Shown here piece by piece: positions 55,062 through 64,000 of a DNA stretch of 64,000 nt. Numbering within the stretch: position 1 is the stretch's first letter; each line of letters starts with the position of its first letter. Made by a program: the position numbers and the translations under genes. Source of the DNA: Tenacibaculum sp. SZ-18 (GTDB lineage Bacteria; Bacteroidota; Bacteroidia; Flavobacteriales; Flavobacteriaceae); contig NZ_CP019335.1 in the NCBI RefSeq assembly GCF_002813915.1, forward strand, positions 790,388 to 854,387. The letters are read 5' to 3'. Under the pieces are notes generated by a model. It saw only the letters and a program-made list of their open reading frames with translations, was not told the DNA's origin and searched no databases.

Positions 55062-56150
55062 GTGTATTTACAGAAAATATCCTTAGTGAATTTTAAAAAT
55101 ATTGAAAGCCACACTTTTAATTTCAAAAAGAAGATTAATTGTTTTGTAGGAAACAATGGTATTGGTAAAACAAATGTATTAGATGCGATCTATTATTTAT
55201 CTTTTTCTAAAAGTTATTTTAATCCCGTAGCCAGTCAAAATATTCGTCACGATCAAGATTTTTTTGTTGTCGAAGGGGAGTATTTAGTCAATGAAAGAAT
55301 CGAAAAAATTATTTGTTCATTAAAAAAGGGACAAAAGAAAGTTCTTAAACGAAATGGTAAAGTTTATGATCGATTTTCCGATCATATTGGTCAATTTCCT
55401 TTAGTCATTATTTCTCCAGCAGATCGTGATTTAATTATCGAAGGGAGTGAAACGAGAAGAAAATTTATTGATGGTGTTATTTCTCAACAGGATAAGTTGT
55501 ATTTGAAAACCTTGATTTCTTATAACAAAGTAGTAAGCCAGAGAAATGCATTATTGAAGTTTTTTGCTGCGAATAGAACATTTGATGAATTAAATTTAAG
55601 TGTTTATAATGATCAATTGATTCAATTTGGAACGGAGATTCATGAGAAAAGAAAATCATTTTTAAAAGACTTTGTGCCAATTTTTAATCAAAAATATCAG
55701 ATTATATCCAATGAAAATGAAATTGTATCGTTACATTACAAGAGTCAACTAAATGATATTTCTTTTGCTCAATTATTGAAAAATAATTTAGAAAAAGATA
55801 AAGTCTTGCAATACACTTCTGTTGGTGTTCATAAAGATGATTTGAACTTTGAGATAGGTAGTTTTCCAATAAAAAAATTTGGATCACAAGGTCAACAAAA
55901 GTCATATTTAATAGCGTTGAAATTAGCTCAGTTTGAATTTATAAAAGAACAGTCAAAAATTACTCCCATACTGTTATTAGACGATATTTTTGACAAGCTG
56001 GATGAAAATCGAGTAGCGCAAATTGTTGATTTGGTGAATAAAGATGAGTTCGGCCAGATATTTATAACAGATACTCACTTTGAGAGAACAGAAGCCGTTG
56101 TGAAGTTGAGTAATAAACCTTACGAAATTTTTAATTTAGGTAATTCATAA
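55062..56150 (+). CDS. recF: DNA replication and repair protein RecF
   Basis: About 362 residues from GTG 55062, which gives the family start [11 protein letters not shown]; a TTG two codons before is less natural. SMC-like ATPase: Walker [17 protein letters not shown], Walker [16 protein letters not shown], signature [20 protein letters not shown]. It loads RecA at gapped DNA with RecO and RecR. A DUF721 gene follows within 15 bp, a typical pairing. Confidence 0.95.
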   Translation: MYLQKISLVNFKNIESHTFNFKKKINCFVGNNGIGKTNVLDAIYYLSFSKSYFNPVASQNIRHDQDFFVVEGEYLVNERIEKIICSLKKGQKKVLKRNGKVYDRFSDHIGQFPLVIISPADRDLIIEGSETRRKFIDGVISQQDKLYLKTLISYNKVVSQRNALLKFFAANRTFDELNLSVYNDQLIQFGTEIHEKRKSFLKDFVPIFNQKYQIISNENEIVSLHYKSQLNDISFAQLLKNNLEKDKVLQYTSVGVHKDDLNFEIGSFPIKKFGSQGQQKSYLIALKLAQFEFIKEQSKITPILLLDDIFDKLDENRVAQIVDLVNKDEFGQIFITDTHFERTEAVVKLSNKPYEIFNLGNS

Positions 56151-56162
56151 GTACACGAACTA

Positions 56163-56459
56163 ATGGCAAAGAGAGAAAATGAAAGTTTTTCAATAAAAGA
56201 TTTAATGGGGGCTTTTATCAAAGAGAACAAACTTGAAAAGGGTTTTCGTAAAATTCATATTGAAGAGGCTTGGGTTAAATTAATGGGGCCTGGCGTTGCT
56301 TCGTATACAAGTGAAGTAAAACTTCAGAACGGAACTCTAGTAGTACGTTTAAACTCCTCAGTACTTAGAGAAGAACTTAGTTACGGAAAAGAGAAAATTG
56401 TAACAATGATAAATGAGGAAATGGGAGAAGATATTGTTAAGAAATTAATGCTCGTTTAA
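56163..56459 (+). CDS. DUF721 (DciA-like) protein
   Basis: 98 residues. KIHIEEAWVKLMGPGVASYT, then LQNGTLVVRLNSSVLREELS and INEEMGEDIVKKLML match DUF721, whose DciA members help load the replicative helicase. It is 12 bp after recF in the same direction, consistent with a replication role. It ends 1 bp before the convergent secreted protein gene. Confidence 0.88.
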   Translation: MAKRENESFSIKDLMGAFIKENKLEKGFRKIHIEEAWVKLMGPGVASYTSEVKLQNGTLVVRLNSSVLREELSYGKEKIVTMINEEMGEDIVKKLMLV

Positions 56460-56861
56460 TTAATTTTTGTAAAAATCATCATCAGTAAAAACTTTTCCAT
56501 TCGAATCAATTACCACGGCATTTAAACGTTTAGATACCTGATACATTTTTAATAGAATTTCTTTTGTAGGATTTTTAGCTCGAATAAATCCGTTATTAAA
56601 TTCAAATATAAATTTTGAGTCATTGTAAGAATAGCGTATTAACGATATATTAGAATTATCAGAATTTTTATTTTTTGATTCAATGGATTTTAAGCTTGAA
56701 TCCATTTGAATGTAATTAAACCAATCTTTTTTTGCAATCGCGTTTTCTCCTTCTGGCTTGGTAATAAAAACCTCATAAGTTTTTTGTTGATTAGTATTTT
56801 GGGTAAAAATCGTCTGGATGGCAAATAAACTAAAACAAATAAGTACTACAGCATTTCTCAT
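56460..56861 (-). CDS. Hypothetical secreted protein
   Basis: 133 residues with a signal peptide (MRNAVVLICFSLFAIQTIFT). The mature part (KTYEVFITKPEGENAIAKKD, IRYSYNDSKFIFEFNN) is mixed alpha/beta and not recognised. It directly abuts DUF721 in the convergent direction. A bidirectional terminator separates it from ndk. Confidence 0.6.
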   Translation of the reverse strand: MRNAVVLICFSLFAIQTIFTQNTNQQKTYEVFITKPEGENAIAKKDWFNYIQMDSSLKSIESKNKNSDNSNISLIRYSYNDSKFIFEFNNGFIRAKNPTKEILLKMYQVSKRLNAVVIDSNGKVFTDDDFYKN

Positions 56862-56901
56862 AAGGTTAAATTACATTGAATATTACGGGCGAATTTAAAT
56901 A

Positions 56902-56933
56902 AAAAACTCGTTACTGTTACGTAACGAGTTTTT
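56902..56933. terminator. Bidirectional terminator downstream of ndk
   Basis: AAAAACTCGTTAC and GTAACGAGTTTTT are perfectly inverted around TGTTAC. It follows the ndk stop codon. Confidence 0.85.
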
Positions 56934-56959
56934 AAAAATATTATTTTTTGAAATGAAAT

Positions 56960-57379
56960 TTAAAACATTTCTCTACCAGCAAAATGGAAATTTCCTTCTA
57001 TTTCAGCGTTCTCATTAGAATCAGAACCGTGAACAGCGTTTTCTCCGATTGAAGTAGCATAAAGCTTTCTGATTGTACCTTCAGCAGCTTCAGCAGGGTT
57101 AGTAGCACCAATTAACGTTCTAAAATCTTCAACAGCATTTTCTTTTTCTAAAATTGCAGCAACAATAGGACCGCCAGTCATAAACTCAACCAATTCTCCA
57201 AAAAACGGACGCTCTTTATGAATAGCATAAAAAGTTTCAGCATCACGCTTAGTCATGTGTGTTTTTTTCATTGCTACAATTCTAAACCCAGCAGCATTAA
57301 TTTTTTCTAAAATAGCACCAGTATGTCCATTTTCTACAGCATCTGGTTTAATCATTGTAAAAGTTCTATTCGTTGCCAT
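56960..57379 (-). CDS. ndk: Nucleoside diphosphate kinase
   Basis: 139 residues. Transfers the gamma-phosphate among nucleoside di- and triphosphates. Seen: [51 protein letters not shown], then [14 protein letters not shown] with the phospho-histidine (about residue 117). Full length for the family. A perfect-fit promoter lies upstream; divergent from nrnA-like. Confidence 0.97.
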   Translation of the reverse strand: MATNRTFTMIKPDAVENGHTGAILEKINAAGFRIVAMKKTHMTKRDAETFYAIHKERPFFGELVEFMTGGPIVAAILEKENAVEDFRTLIGATNPAEAAEGTIRKLYATSIGENAVHGSDSNENAEIEGNFHFAGREMF

Positions 57380-57409
57380 TTGTTTTTTAATCTGATTATA
57401 ATTTCGCGC

Positions 57410-57439
57410 AAAAATACATTTTTTAATGTTACCGACAAG
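57410..57439 (-). promoter_or_regulatory. Promoter for ndk
   Basis: Minus-strand TTG (57439-57437), 19 bp, TATTTTTG (57417-57410). Good match to the Bacteroidetes consensus, 31 bp upstream of the start codon. Confidence 0.75.
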
Positions 57440-57577
57440 TTAACTATTGTTTAGAGTGTATAAATGTCTCGTAATTAATTTCTGTTAAAACAAATATGGG
57501 CTATGTGATTTTTTATTTGTAATGTATTGTAACAGTGCTTTTGTTGTTTATTTAGAGAATTAACATTTTTTATATTG

Positions 57578-57609
57578 TTTACTCAAAAGAATATTAAATT
57601 GTATATTCG
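57578..57609 (+). promoter_or_regulatory. Possible promoter for the nrnA-PPIase operon
   Basis: TTTA (57578-57581), 20 bp, TATATTCG (57602-57609): one mismatch in each box. The -7 box ends 6 bp before the ATG at 57616, so the mRNA would be nearly leaderless. Confidence 0.4.
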
Positions 57610-57615
57610 CCCTTT

Positions 57616-58644
57616 ATGATTTTAAAGAACTTTGAAGCGCTAAAAGCGTACCTAGAAACGCCTCGGAATATTGTAATAATAGGGCATAAAAATCCGGATG
57701 GAGATGCCGTGGGTTCTACACTTGGTTTAAAACATTATCTTGATTTAAAAGGACATAGAGCACAAGTGTTAATGCCAAATGAATTCCCTGATTTCTTGCA
57801 TTGGATTCCTGGAGTAGAAACTGTTTACAGATTTGATCGTCAAAATAATCAATGTGTAAAAGCACTTAAAAAGTCTGAAATTATATTCTTGCTTGACTTT
57901 AATGCGTTACATCGTGTAGGCGATGATATGAAAAATACTTTAGAAAAGTATGAAAACGATTTTGCATTAATTGATCATCATCAACAACCAGATGAATTTA
58001 CATATATGTATTCAGATACTGAAATATGTTCAACATGTCAGATGATATACAGTTTTATCGATATGATGGGAGACTTTGATTTAATTGAGAAGAATATCGC
58101 TACTTGCTTGTATACTGGAATTATGACAGATACTGGGTCTTTTAGATTTCGATCAACTACAAGTAAAACACACAGAATTATTGCCAATTTAATTGATAGA
58201 GGAGCTCAAAATGATAGAATTCATAGTAATGTTTATGATGCGAATTCTTACAGTAGGTTGCAGCTTTTGGGGCAATCTCTAACCAATCTTAAGGTTCTTC
58301 CTGAGTTTAAAACGGCATTCATTACTTTATCTCAAGAGGAGAAGAATAAATTTAATTATGAGAAAGGAGATACCGAAGGTGTTGTGAATTATGCTCTTTC
58401 AATAAAAGGGATTGTGTTTGCTGTTATTTTTATTGAAGATATTGAGCAAGGAATTATTAAAATCTCCTTTAGATCAAAAGGAAGTTTTTCTGTAAATAAA
58501 TTTGCTAGGTCTCATTTTAACGGTGGGGGACATGATAATGCTGCTGGTGGAAGGTCAACAATTTCTATGGAAGATACGGTAGAGAATTTTAAATCATTAT
58601 TACCTCATTATAAAGAAGAACTATTAGTTTCATATGAAGAGTAA
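57616..58644 (+). CDS. DHH/DHHA1 phosphoesterase (NrnA-like)
   Basis: 342 residues. GHKNPDGDAVGSTLGL holds the first metal ligands, LLDFNALHRVGD the next, LIDHHQQPD the DHH motif, GIMTDTGSFRFRS the fourth; the C-terminal DHHA1 domain has NGGGHDNAAGGRS. NrnA proteins degrade nano-RNA and pAp. Cytoplasmic. Ends 11 bp inside the GldI-like gene, so it opens the PPIase operon. Confidence 0.93.
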   Translation: MILKNFEALKAYLETPRNIVIIGHKNPDGDAVGSTLGLKHYLDLKGHRAQVLMPNEFPDFLHWIPGVETVYRFDRQNNQCVKALKKSEIIFLLDFNALHRVGDDMKNTLEKYENDFALIDHHQQPDEFTYMYSDTEICSTCQMIYSFIDMMGDFDLIEKNIATCLYTGIMTDTGSFRFRSTTSKTHRIIANLIDRGAQNDRIHSNVYDANSYSRLQLLGQSLTNLKVLPEFKTAFITLSQEEKNKFNYEKGDTEGVVNYALSIKGIVFAVIFIEDIEQGIIKISFRSKGSFSVNKFARSHFNGGGHDNAAGGRSTISMEDTVENFKSLLPHYKEELLVSYEE

Positions 58645-59179
58645 ATTATATATAATTTGTGTAATGATTTTAGGTTTTGGAGGGTGTAAGGAATTAGAAC
58701 CTAGAAGACCTAAACAACATTCGATTACTAACTTTTATAAAGAAGTTATAGCTCAAAATAAAAAGTTAAATGCTTTAGAGACAGAGAAGATTAAAAGTTA
58801 TTTCAAGCAAGATACATTAAATACATATCATTCCTCGGCTCATGGTTTTTGGTACTCTTATCAAAGTAAAGATACAGTTTCTATCTATTCACCTGGTAAA
58901 GGTGATGTAGTAAAGGTTCGTTACAATATTACCAAACTTAATAACGATTCTTTTTATGATTATCAAACAAAAGATTATATCGTAGATAAGGAGGATTTTA
59001 TTCCTGGTTTACAAGAAGGAATAAAGTTGATGAAAAAAGGAGAAACTATTACATTTGTAATTCCTTCATACCGAGCTTATGGTGTTACGGGTGATGGACA
59101 CAAAGTAGGAATGAATCAAACATTAAAAAGTACATTAACATTAATAGAAATAAAAAAACTAAATAATGAAAGTAAGTAA
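58634..59179 (+). CDS. gldI: Gliding-motility lipoprotein GldI-like peptidyl-prolyl isomerase
   Basis: 181 residues. Lipobox MILGFGGCKELEPRRP. One FKBP domain: GDVVKVRYNITKLNNDSF, FIPGLQEGIKLMKKGETITF, VIPSYRAYGVTGDGHKVGM. Length, lipobox and KELEPRRP fit GldI, needed for gliding in Flavobacterium and tied to T9SS. It overlaps the nrnA-like gene by 11 bp and the next FKBP gene by 14 bp. Confidence 0.85.
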   Translation: MKSKLYIICVMILGFGGCKELEPRRPKQHSITNFYKEVIAQNKKLNALETEKIKSYFKQDTLNTYHSSAHGFWYSYQSKDTVSIYSPGKGDVVKVRYNITKLNNDSFYDYQTKDYIVDKEDFIPGLQEGIKLMKKGETITFVIPSYRAYGVTGDGHKVGMNQTLKSTLTLIEIKKLNNESK

Positions 59180-59963
59180 GATTGTAGCAGTTGCTGTTTT
59201 AGGATTAACAGTAATGTCGTGTGGTAAGCAATTAGGAGGAACTAATAAAAGCTTAGAAACTGAATTAGATTCAGTAAGTTATTCATTAGGATTGAATACA
59301 GGAGTAAGAATGAGAGCAGATCCAAATGCAAAAGAATTAGATCCAGAATTGTATGTTCAAGGTTTTTTAAATGGTGCAGATTCAACAAATATTAAAATTA
59401 ATATTGATGAAGCTGTTCAACTTATGAGGTCTTACTTCCAAAGAAAGCAAATGGAGGATATGGAGAAAAGAAAGAAGGAAATGGAACAAAAAGCTGAAAT
59501 TGAACATGCTGATTATAAGAAAGAAAATGAAGCATTTTTAGCAGAAAATAAAGGTAAAGAAGGAGTTGTAACTACAGAAAGTGGTTTACAGTATATCGTT
59601 TTAAAAGAAGGAAACGGAGCTTCTCCAAAGATTGCTGATTATGTAAGAGTTCATTATCACGGAACAACTATAGATGGTAATGTTTTCGATAGTTCTATAA
59701 ATAGAGGAACTCCCGCTGAGTTTGGAGTAACACAAGTGATCAAAGGTTGGACTGAAGGTTTACAATTAATGAAAGAAGGTTCAAAGTTTAAGTTCTTTAT
59801 ACCTCAAGAGTTGGCTTACGGATTTCAAGGTAGTAGAAACGTTATCAAACCTTATTCAACTTTAATTTTTGAAGTTGAGCTATTAGAAGTTAAATCTTCG
59901 ACCAAACCAGCTGCTGACGGACATACTGATCATAGTGGTCCTGATCACAAGCATCATGATTAA
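59166..59963 (+). CDS. FKBP-type peptidyl-prolyl isomerase lipoprotein
   Basis: 265 residues. Lipobox LGLTVMSCGKQ, then an FklB/Mip-like helical N-terminal dimerisation part (about 30-135), then an FKBP domain: VRVHYHGTTIDGNVFDSS, GWTEGLQLMKEGSKFKFFIP, QELAYGFQGSRNVIKPYSTL. The last 15 residues are His-rich (DGHTDHSGPDHKHHD), unusual for the family and suggestive of metal binding. It sits between GldI and the cyclophilin fusion. Folding helper for secreted proteins. Confidence 0.92.
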   Translation: MKVSKIVAVAVLGLTVMSCGKQLGGTNKSLETELDSVSYSLGLNTGVRMRADPNAKELDPELYVQGFLNGADSTNIKINIDEAVQLMRSYFQRKQMEDMEKRKKEMEQKAEIEHADYKKENEAFLAENKGKEGVVTTESGLQYIVLKEGNGASPKIADYVRVHYHGTTIDGNVFDSSINRGTPAEFGVTQVIKGWTEGLQLMKEGSKFKFFIPQELAYGFQGSRNVIKPYSTLIFEVELLEVKSSTKPAADGHTDHSGPDHKHHD

Positions 59964-59980
59964 GAATAATGTAATTTCAG

Positions 59981-60007
59981 AGCATCAACAAATGTTGGTG
60001 CTTTTTG
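59981..60007 (+). terminator. Terminator after the FKBP gene
   Basis: AGCATCAACA and TGTTGGTGCT around a short loop (one mismatch), followed by TTTTTG. It stands in front of the next isomerase gene and may give partial readthrough. Confidence 0.65.
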
Positions 60008-60024
60008 TTTATTAAAATATAAGT

Positions 60025-61074
60025 ATGAAGATTTTTAAATTTTTTCTTTTAGTCTCAATTGTAATTGTATCATGTAAAACAGTTAAATATCCTGACTTAT
60101 CAGACGGATTGTATGCAGACATTCAAACAAATAAAGGTGATATTTTGGTGAAACTTCACGCGGATATAGTACCTATGACGGTAGCAAATTTTGTATCCTT
60201 AGCTGAAGGTAATAATCCGAAAATGATTGATTCAATGAAAGGAAAGCCTTTTTATGATGGCGTAAAGTTTCATAGAGTTATAAAAGATTTTATGGTTCAA
60301 GCTGGTCAACCAAAAGGTCAAGGTCGTAGTTCAGTAGGGTACAAATTTGATGATGAATTTCCTTTAAATGAATCAGGTCAACTTATTTACAAGCACGATT
60401 CGGAAGGTGTTCTTTCTATGGCGAATGCTGGTCCAGCTACAAATTCTTCTCAATTTTTTATAACGCACAAAGCGACTCCTTGGTTAGATGGTAAACATTC
60501 AGTTTTTGGAAAAGTAACATACGGACAGAACATTGTAGATACGATTGCTCAAAATGATATTATTGAAAAAGTAGATATCATTAGGATTGGTCAATCAGCA
60601 AAAAAATTTAATGCTGCTGATGTCTTTATACAAGAGTTAAACAACGCTGAGGAAAGAAAGAAGGAGAGAAGAAGAAAAATTGCAGTTGCCAAGGAAAAAA
60701 TTAGAAAAGAAATGGATTACTATAGTTCTTCTGTAACGAGTTCTGGTCTAAGGTTTTTACAAATTGAAAAAGGAACTGGTAAAAAAGTAAATCCAGATTT
60801 ACCAACAACTGTTCATTATCATTTATATGATGATTTAGGTAATAAGATCGCATCGAGTTTAGATCAAAAAGAACCGTTCACATTTACAATTAATGATCCA
60901 AATTTACCACTTATTGCAGGATGGAAAGAAGGGGCGAGGATGATGAGTGAAGGTGGTAAAGCCAGATTATTTATTCCTAGTTATTTAGGATATGGTGAAG
61001 TTGGTAGGTTGCCAGTTATTAAACCAAATACAGATTTAATTTTTGAAATACACGTTTTAAAAGTTGGTAAGTAG
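60025..61074 (+). CDS. Cyclophilin-FKBP fusion peptidyl-prolyl isomerase lipoprotein
   Basis: 349 residues. Lipobox VSIVIVSCKTV. Cyclophilin domain, residues about 30-195: VPMTVANFVSLAEGN, FYDGVKFHRVIKDFMVQAGQ, GVLSMANAGPATNSSQFFIT, WLDGKHSVFGKV. A charged linker (about 205-235) follows, then an FKBP domain: TTVHYHLYDDLGNKIASSLD, AGWKEGARMMSEGGKARLFI and YLGYGEVGRLPVIKPN. Two isomerase folds in one chain suit difficult outer-membrane or secreted substrates. Its end overlaps the PAP2 gene by 11 bp. Confidence 0.93.
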   Translation: MKIFKFFLLVSIVIVSCKTVKYPDLSDGLYADIQTNKGDILVKLHADIVPMTVANFVSLAEGNNPKMIDSMKGKPFYDGVKFHRVIKDFMVQAGQPKGQGRSSVGYKFDDEFPLNESGQLIYKHDSEGVLSMANAGPATNSSQFFITHKATPWLDGKHSVFGKVTYGQNIVDTIAQNDIIEKVDIIRIGQSAKKFNAADVFIQELNNAEERKKERRRKIAVAKEKIRKEMDYYSSSVTSSGLRFLQIEKGTGKKVNPDLPTTVHYHLYDDLGNKIASSLDQKEPFTFTINDPNLPLIAGWKEGARMMSEGGKARLFIPSYLGYGEVGRLPVIKPNTDLIFEIHVLKVGK

Positions 61075-61660
61075 TTTGTTAGATATTATAAAATCAAAAG
61101 ATGCTGAGCTATTGATTTTCCTAAATAATTTAGGTAGTGAAAAATGGGATGCATTTTGGTTAACAGTTACAAATCAGTTTAATTGGATTCCTCTTTTTGT
61201 GATTATTTTAGCGTTAATTTATATCCAATTTGGATTAAAAAAGACACTTTTTTCGTTGTTATTTATAGCGCTTATGGTTACATTTTCAGATCAATTTACT
61301 AATTTGATAAAAAATACAACAGGTAGAATTCGTCCTTGTAATACTGTTGAGTTACAAGAGTATTTAAGACAATTTACATATAAACCAAGAGGTTATAGTT
61401 TTTGGTCTGGTCATGCTTCATTGTCTACAACATTTACAACATTTATAATACTTTGGTTGAGACGTAAATTCAAATTTATTTTCTTTCTGATTTTATTCCC
61501 TTTAGTTTTCGGTTATAGTAGAGTGTATTTAGGTGTGCATTATCCAGGAGATATAACCGTAGGATATCTATCAGGGATAGTTTTAGGAACGTTGTTCTAT
61601 AAATTATACAGTTTACTTTATCTGAAAATATTTAAAGAAAACCTAGTTCAGTCTAATTAG
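61064..61660 (+). CDS. PAP2 family phosphatase
   Basis: 198 residues, about five membrane helices. The phosphatase motifs are KNTTGRIRPC (KX6RP), WSGHASLSTT (SGH) and SRVYLGVHYPGDITVG (SRX5HX3D). Substrate may be undecaprenyl pyrophosphate or phosphatidate. TTG start at 61064 overlaps the upstream gene; a TTG at 61076 is an alternative. Its 3' end overlaps the pseudogene by 18 bp on the opposite strand. Confidence 0.88.
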   Translation: MVSSLLDIIKSKDAELLIFLNNLGSEKWDAFWLTVTNQFNWIPLFVIILALIYIQFGLKKTLFSLLFIALMVTFSDQFTNLIKNTTGRIRPCNTVELQEYLRQFTYKPRGYSFWSGHASLSTTFTTFIILWLRRKFKFIFFLILFPLVFGYSRVYLGVHYPGDITVGYLSGIVLGTLFYKLYSLLYLKIFKENLVQSN

Positions 61661-63285
61661 GTATTTTTTTCCTAGAGTTCCTTCACGGGTGCTCGTATTA
61701 AGAAATTTTCCTTTTAGTTTTGTTATTCGGTAATAATTGAATTCTTTCAAAACTGTAAAGGAAATTTTTTTGTTCTTAAATAATTTAAGGTCCTTTTCAT
61801 TGGCATAAAAAGAGGCTTCTTTTATGTTGTCTATGTCTTCTATATTTACTCGGTAAATAGGTTTGATACAATAAAATTCAAAACCAAAATTACGACTGTT
61901 GTTATTGAGTAAATTTATATTTTAAAGTTGTTTTTATTTACATATCTCGCAGCACAAACACCTCCTTGGTATTTAAAAAGAGTAGGATAGAAGTGGGTAA
62001 GCATAAATCCGTATAAGAAGCAAAAAGAGATGGATGATAAGTAAAAGCTTCTATTAATTTTGTCTTTGTTGTTATTGAAAACTTGAGTTATTCCAAAAAC
62101 ACATAAACTTAGTAGAAGTACTATCCAGAAATTGAAATCAGGTTTCATTAAAATACTTATTCCAATAATTGCTATAATTGAAATCGAAATTAAAATCCAT
62201 TGAGATATAACAAATGTTTTCTGAAGATTTCTATAGCGAGATTTAAGTTTGATAATAAAGTCAGCAGTAATTATCGCCATAAGCGGGAACACAATATTGG
62301 TATAATGTGCTAATTTGAATTTACTTAATGAAAAAACTAAAATTGTTGCTAATGTTCCGAACAAGGTATAATATTCTTCGTTCGTATTTACTGATTTCAG
62401 ATTTCTCTTAATCTTTAAGAATGACGTAATATAAAATATAATAGACCAAGGTAAAAACGCCCATAATATTGTATGAACAAAGAAGAAAGGATCTCCGTGA
62501 CCTTTGATTGGTCCAGTATTAAAAAATCGACCGAATTGACTATCCCATAAAAAGAATTTTATATCTGAAACATCGGTTTTTCCAAAAACAATTTTTTCCG
62601 GATGTATGTCAAACTGCAAGTATAATGTGTAAATCTCAGGAAGAATAAAAACAGATACCAATAGTAATCCTAGAATCCATATCGGGTTTATAATCTCTTT
62701 CCATTCTTTTGTGATAATAAAATGGTCTCTTAAAGCGGCAACAATTGGAATCATAGCGAATATTTCGTTTATGATAATAGCAAAAGCACAGACCAAACAA
62801 GCCATTACTAAATCAGTCCATTTCTTATTTTGAATATAAAGGTAAAAACAATATAAACTAGCTATGATAAACCCTGTTAAATAAGGTTCCGCCCTAACAT
62901 CAAAATTTGAAATTACACTATGTAATGAAGTTGCTAAAATTATTGCGGCTAAAGTTGTCGTTTCTTTATTATAGTTATTTAAAGTGAATTTATAAGTTGC
63001 CCAGATTCCTAATAAAAAGAACAAAACAATAGTTAATCTAAATGCAAAATTGGAGATTCCAAAAATTTTAAAAGATAAAGCTGTTAGCTAGAAAGGTAAG
63101 TGTGGCCTATCAAGCAAATCTTTATCTAAAGAATACAAGTTTACAAAATCATTATTCAATTGCATTTCCTGAGCAATCGAACCATAAAGAGCTGCGTCAG
63201 GCGGCATCATATCTAAAGGAAAACCTAATAATGTGACACAAACTATTAATAATATAATAGTTAACAATGATTTGTTATTACTCAT
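61643..63285 (-). pseudogene. GT39-like glycosyltransferase pseudogene (nonsense plus frameshift)
   Basis: Three open pieces form one protein of about 547 residues. N-terminal piece 63285-63088 (PLDMMPPDAALYGSIAQEMQ, ending RPHLPF) stops at TAG where the family has Trp (RPHLPF-W-LTALSFKIFG): TGG to TAG. The middle piece continues in the same frame through 63024 (an in-frame ATG there is not the true start) to a stop at 61915; it is polytopic with FDVRAEPYLTGF and KLAHYTNIVFPLMA. The tail (NLLNNNSRNFGFEFY to RLN) is in the next frame; one extra A near 61924 would join it. Dolichyl-phosphate-mannose-type GT39 proteins glycosylate lipid or protein at the membrane. Both lesions imply loss of function. 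Confidence 0.85.
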
Positions 63286-64000
63286 TTACAGTAATGCTTT
63301 TAATCGGACTTAATCGTATGTAGTTTATTTCAGGATTAGAAGTGCCAATTAATTGAATTCTACTTGGATTAAATTTTGAATCGGATATGTTGAAGTTAAA
63401 TTCAATTTTATCGTTAATTAACATAGCAGGGAATACTTTTTTAACTCTTCCAACACTTAATGCTACCGCTAGTTTTAATGAATTCAATTTACTTAACATT
63501 TTTCCTGAAGCCAAAACTTCAAAAGAATTATTAGTATTTTTTGTTAAAATTAAATTATCTGAAAAATCTATTTCAATTGAATTGTTTTTACTGTATGAAT
63601 TATTAATGTACTTGTAGTAAATTTTTCCTTTATTCTTTTTAGGTAAAGAATCTGTAGGTGAATTGTTTTTACTAATGCCAACTAAAACAGCATTCTCAAT
63701 TGTATAATTTTTATTGTATGTGTAAAGATCATATTGATTTTTTCTACTGTCCCAAGAGTTTAATTGGTATGGTCTTCTCCCAGAGTAGAACCAATAAAGA
63801 GAGGTGGTTTGATAAGAGTTGTATACTAAAGGTGTTTTATCTTTAATTTTTTCATCCAAAGCTACAATCCATTTTTTGTTTCCATGTATCTCAAATTGTT
63901 TAGGAAATAACCCGTCTGTAGCTATTATTAATCGTAAAAAAGATGAAGCTACTAATGTTACAATCGCTAAAATTTTGAATAGTTTTATGTCTTTTTGGTT
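63278..64000 (-). CDS. C-terminal part of GT39-like membrane glycosyltransferase (5' end outside window)
   Basis: The frame is open from the window edge (64000) to the stop at 63278, 240 residues; a TTG at 63859 is not a convincing start because coding continues upstream (QFEIHGNKKWIVALDEK). One membrane helix (KLFKILAIVTLVASSFLRLI) precedes a soluble domain: PLVYNSYQTTSLYWFYSGRR and LNSWDSRKNQYDLYTYNK, the C-terminal region typical of GT39/ArnT-like proteins. Its last 8 bp overlap the start of the pseudogene, so they form one operon of two related enzymes. Confidence 0.7.
   Translation of the reverse strand, partial: NQKDIKLFKILAIVTLVASSFLRLIIATDGLFPKQFEIHGNKKWIVALDEKIKDKTPLVYNSYQTTSLYWFYSGRRPYQLNSWDSRKNQYDLYTYNKNYTIENAVLVGISKNNSPTDSLPKKNKGKIYYKYINNSYSKNNSIEIDFSDNLILTKNTNNSFEVLASGKMLSKLNSLKLAVALSVGRVKKVFPAMLINDKIEFNFNISDSKFNPSRIQLIGTSNPEINYIRLSPIKSITVNE

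Noticed and set aside
61915..63024. Intact 369-residue membrane protein
   Set aside because: Coding similarity continues on both sides in the same or shifted frame; it is the middle of a pseudogene.
63278..63859. Independent gene starting at TTG 63859
   Set aside because: The frame continues upstream to the window edge with coding character and a membrane helix, so this is the 3' part of a longer gene.

Overview
The window is chromosomal DNA of a member of the Bacteroidota, most likely a marine Flavobacteriaceae close to Tenacibaculum or its relatives. The evidence is low GC content, Bacteroidetes promoters of the TTTG-N19-21-TAnnTTTG type, a gliding lipoprotein (GldI-like), a type IX secretion C-terminal signal on a fungalysin protease, and typical flavobacterial families (DUF368, DUF349, DUF6438, DUF2490, DUF4369, tandem rhomboids next to mutL). 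The genus cannot be fixed from the sequence alone.

Positions 1-11660 are accessory DNA and the most unusual part. A direct repeat of at least 2676 bp occurs twice, 6499 bp apart (1-2676 and 6500-9175). Each copy carries an intact tyrosine recombinase (TyrA), an overlapping second recombinase (TyrB) that lacks two catalytic residues, and about 870 bp of structured non-coding DNA. The repeat stops inside the conserved N-G-N-M-I-S-D-A-N codons of an Rhs core and is followed by a different headless Rhs C-terminal cassette each time. Between the copies are a 4-TM protein, an XRE regulator and a divergently transcribed Walker ATPase that leads into the second recombinase pair. The second Rhs cassette is followed after 1 bp by a lipoprotein gene broken by a frameshift at a T8 run, a candidate immunity gene. 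This looks like a recombinase-bearing unit that inserts in, or shuffles, Rhs toxin tips. From 11.6 to 12.5 kb there are only repeats, hairpins and terminators.

From about 12.5 kb the window is ordinary flavobacterial core genome. 12.5-20.7 kb: DUF4369 lipoprotein, DUF819 permease, DUF2490 barrel, S9 peptidase and a very large BNR-repeat protein. 20.7-23.0 kb: an SPFH operon with two small genes (ribbon-helix-helix and DUF4177). 23.1-33.6 kb: S1/P1 nuclease, two thioredoxin-fold proteins, tsaD, tamB-like, two DUF368 polyprenyl-phosphate transporter homologues and aroE. 33.7-39.9 kb: DUF349, a MltD-like transglycosylase, an alpha/beta hydrolase, DUF6438, mtaB and a GNAT. 39.9-47.4 kb: subtilisin, oligopeptide-binding lipoprotein and an M36 fungalysin with two MAM-like repeats and a T9SS tail. 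47.4-55 kb: geranylgeranyl-reductase-like flavoprotein, an EEP-rhomboid-rhomboid-mutL operon, ribH and a TPR protein. 55-61.7 kb: recF, DUF721, ndk, an nrnA-like phosphoesterase, three peptidyl-prolyl isomerases in a row and a PAP2 phosphatase. The right end holds a GT39-type glycosyltransferase pseudogene with two clear lesions and the 3' part of a second, apparently related gene that runs off the window.
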